NCBI GenBank assembly: GCA_019119045.1
Contig: DWXS01000031.1
Span: forward strand, 28,615 to 92,614
Direction: 5' to 3'
Source: Candidatus Mailhella merdavium
Lineage (GTDB): Bacteria; Desulfobacterota; Desulfovibrionia; Desulfovibrionales; Desulfovibrionaceae
Length of the DNA: 64,000 nucleotides
Part shown: in pieces, positions 61,444 to 64,000 of the stretch
Position numbering within the stretch: position 1 is the first letter of the stretch
How the letters are laid out: each line of letters begins with the position of its first letter
The notes under the pieces: generated by a model
Seen by the model: only the letters and a program-made list of their open reading frames with translations
Told to the model about the DNA's origin: nothing
The model's database searches: none
Program-made: the position numbers and the translations under genes

Positions 61444-64000
61444 ACGATCAGTCCAGACAAGACAACAGGGAACAAGAGGCCCGCGAGTGGCGCGACGAAT
61501 TCAATTCCCCCGCGCCTTCCGGTGAATATGACGGTACGACTGCCGGGGCGCAGACCAATGCCGCAGCCGACAGCGTGACCGGAGGACCCGGCATCGCGGC
61601 GGACATATCTGCATCCGATCAGGGGCAAAAAGCGGAAGCCTCCAGCCCACGGGAACATTCAGCTTCCGAAGACCGAATCGCAGCAGCTTCTGCGGAAGCT
61701 GCGGATATTCAGTCTGGTCAGCCCCCCGTCGACACGCCTTCTCCCCATAATGTCGAACCCGCCGGAGCTGTCCTGAGCGGGACTGAACTTCCCCCGGAAA
61801 ACGGCAATGCAGCTCCCCGGAAAACGGAAAGTGCAAAAGCTTCCCCGGAAACAGCCGCTCCTGCGGGCAGCAAAAAAAGGAAAAAAGCAAAAAATCCCGC
61901 CGCCTCCCGTCTGGATCCCGGCCCTGCGGAAAAGTGCTTCAACGCGCTTTCCTGGGCAGGTCTGCCCGTACTGCTGATCCTGACCGCTCTCGTGGTGTTC
62001 CAGAATATTCTCGTCCCCCGTGCTTTGTGGATTCCCGATGAAGTTGTCATCGCCGATGTCTACGCGCAATTTCTTACCGGCGCTCAGGTGGCCCTGGTAC
62101 ACAACGGTCTGCCCTATACGGAAATGCCGCCGCTGTATTTCTGGTTCCTCCGGGGGCTTGATCTCATCCCCCGCGTGGATCCGCCCATGCTTTTCTTCCT
62201 GGGAACGGCCCTTTCCGCCATGCTGTATGTCGGCTCAATCTGGCTTCTGGCCCGCGCCACCGGTCACGATCGACGCACGGCTCTCGCGTCCGGGCTGCTG
62301 GCTCTGGGAACCTTCTTCTTCATGGGCATGAGCCAGTCCGTGAATGCGGACATGCTGTTCGCCGCGCTCATGACGCTTTCGCTGATCTGTTTCTACCGCG
62401 GCTGGATCAAACAGCGCGCGCCCTTCTGGCTGACCCTCGCCTTCCTGCTCGCGGCTCTCGCCACGCTGGTCAAGGGGCCTCTGGCTCTTGCCGTCCCGCT
62501 GATCGCCAGCATTCTGTTCCTGATCTGGCGCGCAACTCCCGGACGGCTCAACGGCAGAGACGGCCTGATCGGCTTTCTGCTCATGATCCTGCTGATCGCC
62601 GCATGGTTCGTCATACTCTATGCCGGCGGCCATGCGGATTATATCGTGGATATCTTCAGGCATCAGCTTAAGGAACGCATATACGGCGTCGCACTCCTGC
62701 CCTGGTGGTTCAGTATCGTCGCTCTGCTGCTGATCTGCCTGCCCTGGACGCCGCTGCCCCTGTTCGTGAACTGGTGGGCCGCCCTCCGGGGCCTGCCCGC
62801 TCTGTGGCGCACCCGCAGGGAAAACGGCGGCTCCGCCTGGCTGTGGCTCTGTCTGATCGTCGGACTGGTTCTGCTCTCCGTAATCAGCGCAAAGTCCGTT
62901 CCGGCCCTGCTTCCCCTCATGGCTCCTCTGGCCGTCCTCGCCGGACGCTCTCTGCTCCGGCTCACGCCTCTGCGCAGCCGCCTCTATTTCTTCCTGCTGG
63001 CACTGCTCTTCTTCCTGCTGGGCCTGCTCCTCGTACTCGCGCACTATCACACGGCCATTCTTCCCCTGCTCCCGGCGGACTGGCTTGCCCGGCTCAACGG
63101 GCTGCTGCCGCCCTTCGTCTTCGCATGGCTCGAATCGGCCCGCAATCTGGTCTGCATGGGCGGAGTCCTGATCATTCTGGCTCTGCTGCTGATCTTCTTC
63201 TGCCGCCGTTCTCTGCCCGGCGGAACGCTGCTCCTGTGTACCCTGGGCCTTCTCGTGACGAATCTGCCCTTTGCCCTTCATGTCGCGCCCTCGATGGAAA
63301 ACGTGTTCAGCTCCCGTCCTCTGGCGCAGCTCATGACGCCGCTGATCCGCGACGGGTACCGGATCGCCGCCTGCGATCTGGCTCCCGGAGCCTTTGTCTA
63401 TTACCTCAATGAACTCGCGCAGGCTCAGTCTTCCCCGGAAGAAAACGCTCCTTCCCCGCTGAACGTTCCCGACTTCAGCGATGTCGCCCGGTTGGAAACA
63501 TTGCTGGCCGAACAGGATCGCGTACTCGTCCTCATGCCGGAACAAGACTGGAGTCAGTGGCAGTCCCGCCCGGCATCCCTTGAAGTCATGAAACAGCAGT
63601 GGCTGGGGAATGAACTCTGCGTACTGGCCAGACAGGACGCACGTCCTGAATCAGGCTCCGGACCTGAAGCCGCCCCTGCGGCGCAGGATACGCCTGCACA
63701 GCCCGAAGCCGCGGCGCAGAGTGCGGAACAGGCTGCGCCCCCGGCAGAAGGCCAGACCGTGGAACAGCCCGAAGCGCAGGCACCGGCACAGAGCGCGCCC
63801 GCAGAAGAAGCCGCACAGCAGGACGCTCCCGACGCAGGCACGAACAAGGCCGACGCCCCGAACCCGGCAAATCCGGCGGCGCAGACTCCTTCCGCGACTC
63901 CCGTCGCATCTCCCGACTCTCAGGAACAGGGAACAGAGGCTCCCGAATCCTCCCCGCTTCCTGCTGCGGAAAGCACTCCCGCACAGCCCGAAGCTGCGGC
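61440..64000 (+). CDS. ArnT-like (GT83/PMT-type) membrane glycosyltransferase, cut by right edge
   Basis: Not in the ORF track because no stop occurs before the edge. It starts at the ATG overlapping the PAP2 stop (ATGA) and is open for 853 codons. The first 155 or so residues are hydrophilic, Ala/Ser/Glu/Pro-rich and basic at the end (GSKKRKKAK). The transferase follows with about 11 helices: RALWIPDEVVIADVYAQFL (the first-loop acidic residues of the PMT fold), YTEMPPLYFWFLRG, NADMLFAALMTLSLICFYRGW and LVKGPLALAVP. After about residue 740 the chain turns into an Ala/Gln/Pro/Glu repeat region (AQPEAAAQSAEQAAPPAEGQ) that continues to the edge. It probably transfers a sugar from undecaprenyl phosphate to lipid A or another envelope acceptor. 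Confidence 0.82.
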   Translation, partial: MNDQSRQDNREQEAREWRDEFNSPAPSGEYDGTTAGAQTNAAADSVTGGPGIAADISASDQGQKAEASSPREHSASEDRIAAASAEAADIQSGQPPVDTPSPHNVEPAGAVLSGTELPPENGNAAPRKTESAKASPETAAPAGSKKRKKAKNPAASRLDPGPAEKCFNALSWAGLPVLLILTALVVFQNILVPRALWIPDEVVIADVYAQFLTGAQVALVHNGLPYTEMPPLYFWFLRGLDLIPRVDPPMLFFLGTALSAMLYVGSIWLLARATGHDRRTALASGLLALGTFFFMGMSQSVNADMLFAALMTLSLICFYRGWIKQRAPFWLTLAFLLAALATLVKGPLALAVPLIASILFLIWRATPGRLNGRDGLIGFLLMILLIAAWFVILYAGGHADYIVDIFRHQLKERIYGVALLPWWFSIVALLLICLPWTPLPLFVNWWAALRGLPALWRTRRENGGSAWLWLCLIVGLVLLSVISAKSVPALLPLMAPLAVLAGRSLLRLTPLRSRLYFFLLALLFFLLGLLLVLAHYHTAILPLLPADWLARLNGLLPPFVFAWLESARNLVCMGGVLIILALLLIFFCRRSLPGGTLLLCTLGLLVTNLPFALHVAPSMENVFSSRPLAQLMTPLIRDGYRIAACDLAPGAFVYYLNELAQAQSSPEENAPSPLNVPDFSDVARLETLLAEQDRVLVLMPEQDWSQWQSRPASLEVMKQQWLGNELCVLARQDARPESGSGPEAAPAAQDTPAQPEAAAQSAEQAAPPAEGQTVEQPEAQAPAQSAPAEEAAQQDAPDAGTNKADAPNPANPAAQTPSATPVASPDSQEQGTEAPESSPLPAAESTPAQPEAA

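Noticed and set aside
62235-63545. 436-residue Gln/Glu-rich minus-strand ORF
   Set aside because: Antisense of the ArnT-like gene; its composition simply reflects Leu-rich membrane segments on the other strand.
1-64000. CRISPR arrays, transposases, phage genes, rRNA
   Set aside because: No regularly spaced repeats, transposase or integrase motifs, or rRNA sequence were seen.

Overview
The window is about 58% GC by eye and looks like a chromosomal segment of a Gram-negative anaerobe in or near the Desulfovibrionaceae (Bilophila/Mailhella/Desulfovibrio type). This is an inference from the gene set: thyX instead of thyA in view, ethanolamine ammonia-lyase, a tRNA-Sec, TRAP transport, cdaA-cdaR-glmM next to ftsH-folP, and Mla/Pqi-type outer-membrane lipid transport. 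No phage, transposase, CRISPR or rRNA was seen. Most genes are housekeeping and densely packed, with many ATGA/GTGA overlaps.

Layout. 1-6.1 kb: thyX (cut by the left edge), ruvBA, a DUF1992 gene and uvrA. 6.2-14.1 kb: a DUF4139 secreted protein, a membrane-anchored hypothetical gene overlapping cobU, a TtuA-type tRNA thiolase and eutBC. 14.3-22.6 kb, all minus strand: rfaE2-mlaE-mlaF-mlaD-pqiC-like-aas, preceded by an M50 protease-trpS pair. 23.1-34.1 kb, minus strand: rpoN, galU, a YczE/YitT-type membrane protein, then ftsH-folP-cdaA-cdaR-glmM. 34.34 kb: tRNA-Sec with its own promoter and terminator. 34.9-42.4 kb: a catabolic island made of an OYE-type Fe-S flavoenzyme, a divergent LysR regulator, a TRAP transporter (DctP plus fused DctQM) and an amidohydrolase-like protein. 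43.2-44.5 kb: queF and a queuosine-precursor transporter behind a probable preQ1-I riboswitch. 45.0-51.2 kb: a polyphosphate operon ppk1-HD protein-ppx-ppk2. 51.8-57.7 kb: a periplasmic thioredoxin and a YbhGFSR-type efflux ABC operon. 58.1-64 kb: a large lipoprotein with amylase-like traits, a PAP2 phosphatase and an ArnT-like glycosyltransferase running off the right edge.

Several modules fit together. Lipid transport (Mla/Pqi), heptose activation (RfaE2), lipid A-type phosphatase and ArnT-like transferase, and an acyl-ACP synthetase all serve the envelope. CdaA/CdaR/GlmM link c-di-AMP signalling to cell-wall precursor supply. Ppk1, Ppx and Ppk2 cover synthesis, hydrolysis and reuse of polyphosphate.

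The least ordinary observations are: an Aas protein whose acyltransferase motifs are both destroyed; a dispersed, coding-like intergenic element present three times on both strands; the preQ1-I riboswitch; two candidate non-coding RNAs; an amidohydrolase without its metal ligands inside the TRAP/OYE island; and an HD protein inserted between ppk1 and ppx. Nothing here is clearly a new defence or mobile system. All family assignments come from reading motifs, without database searches.
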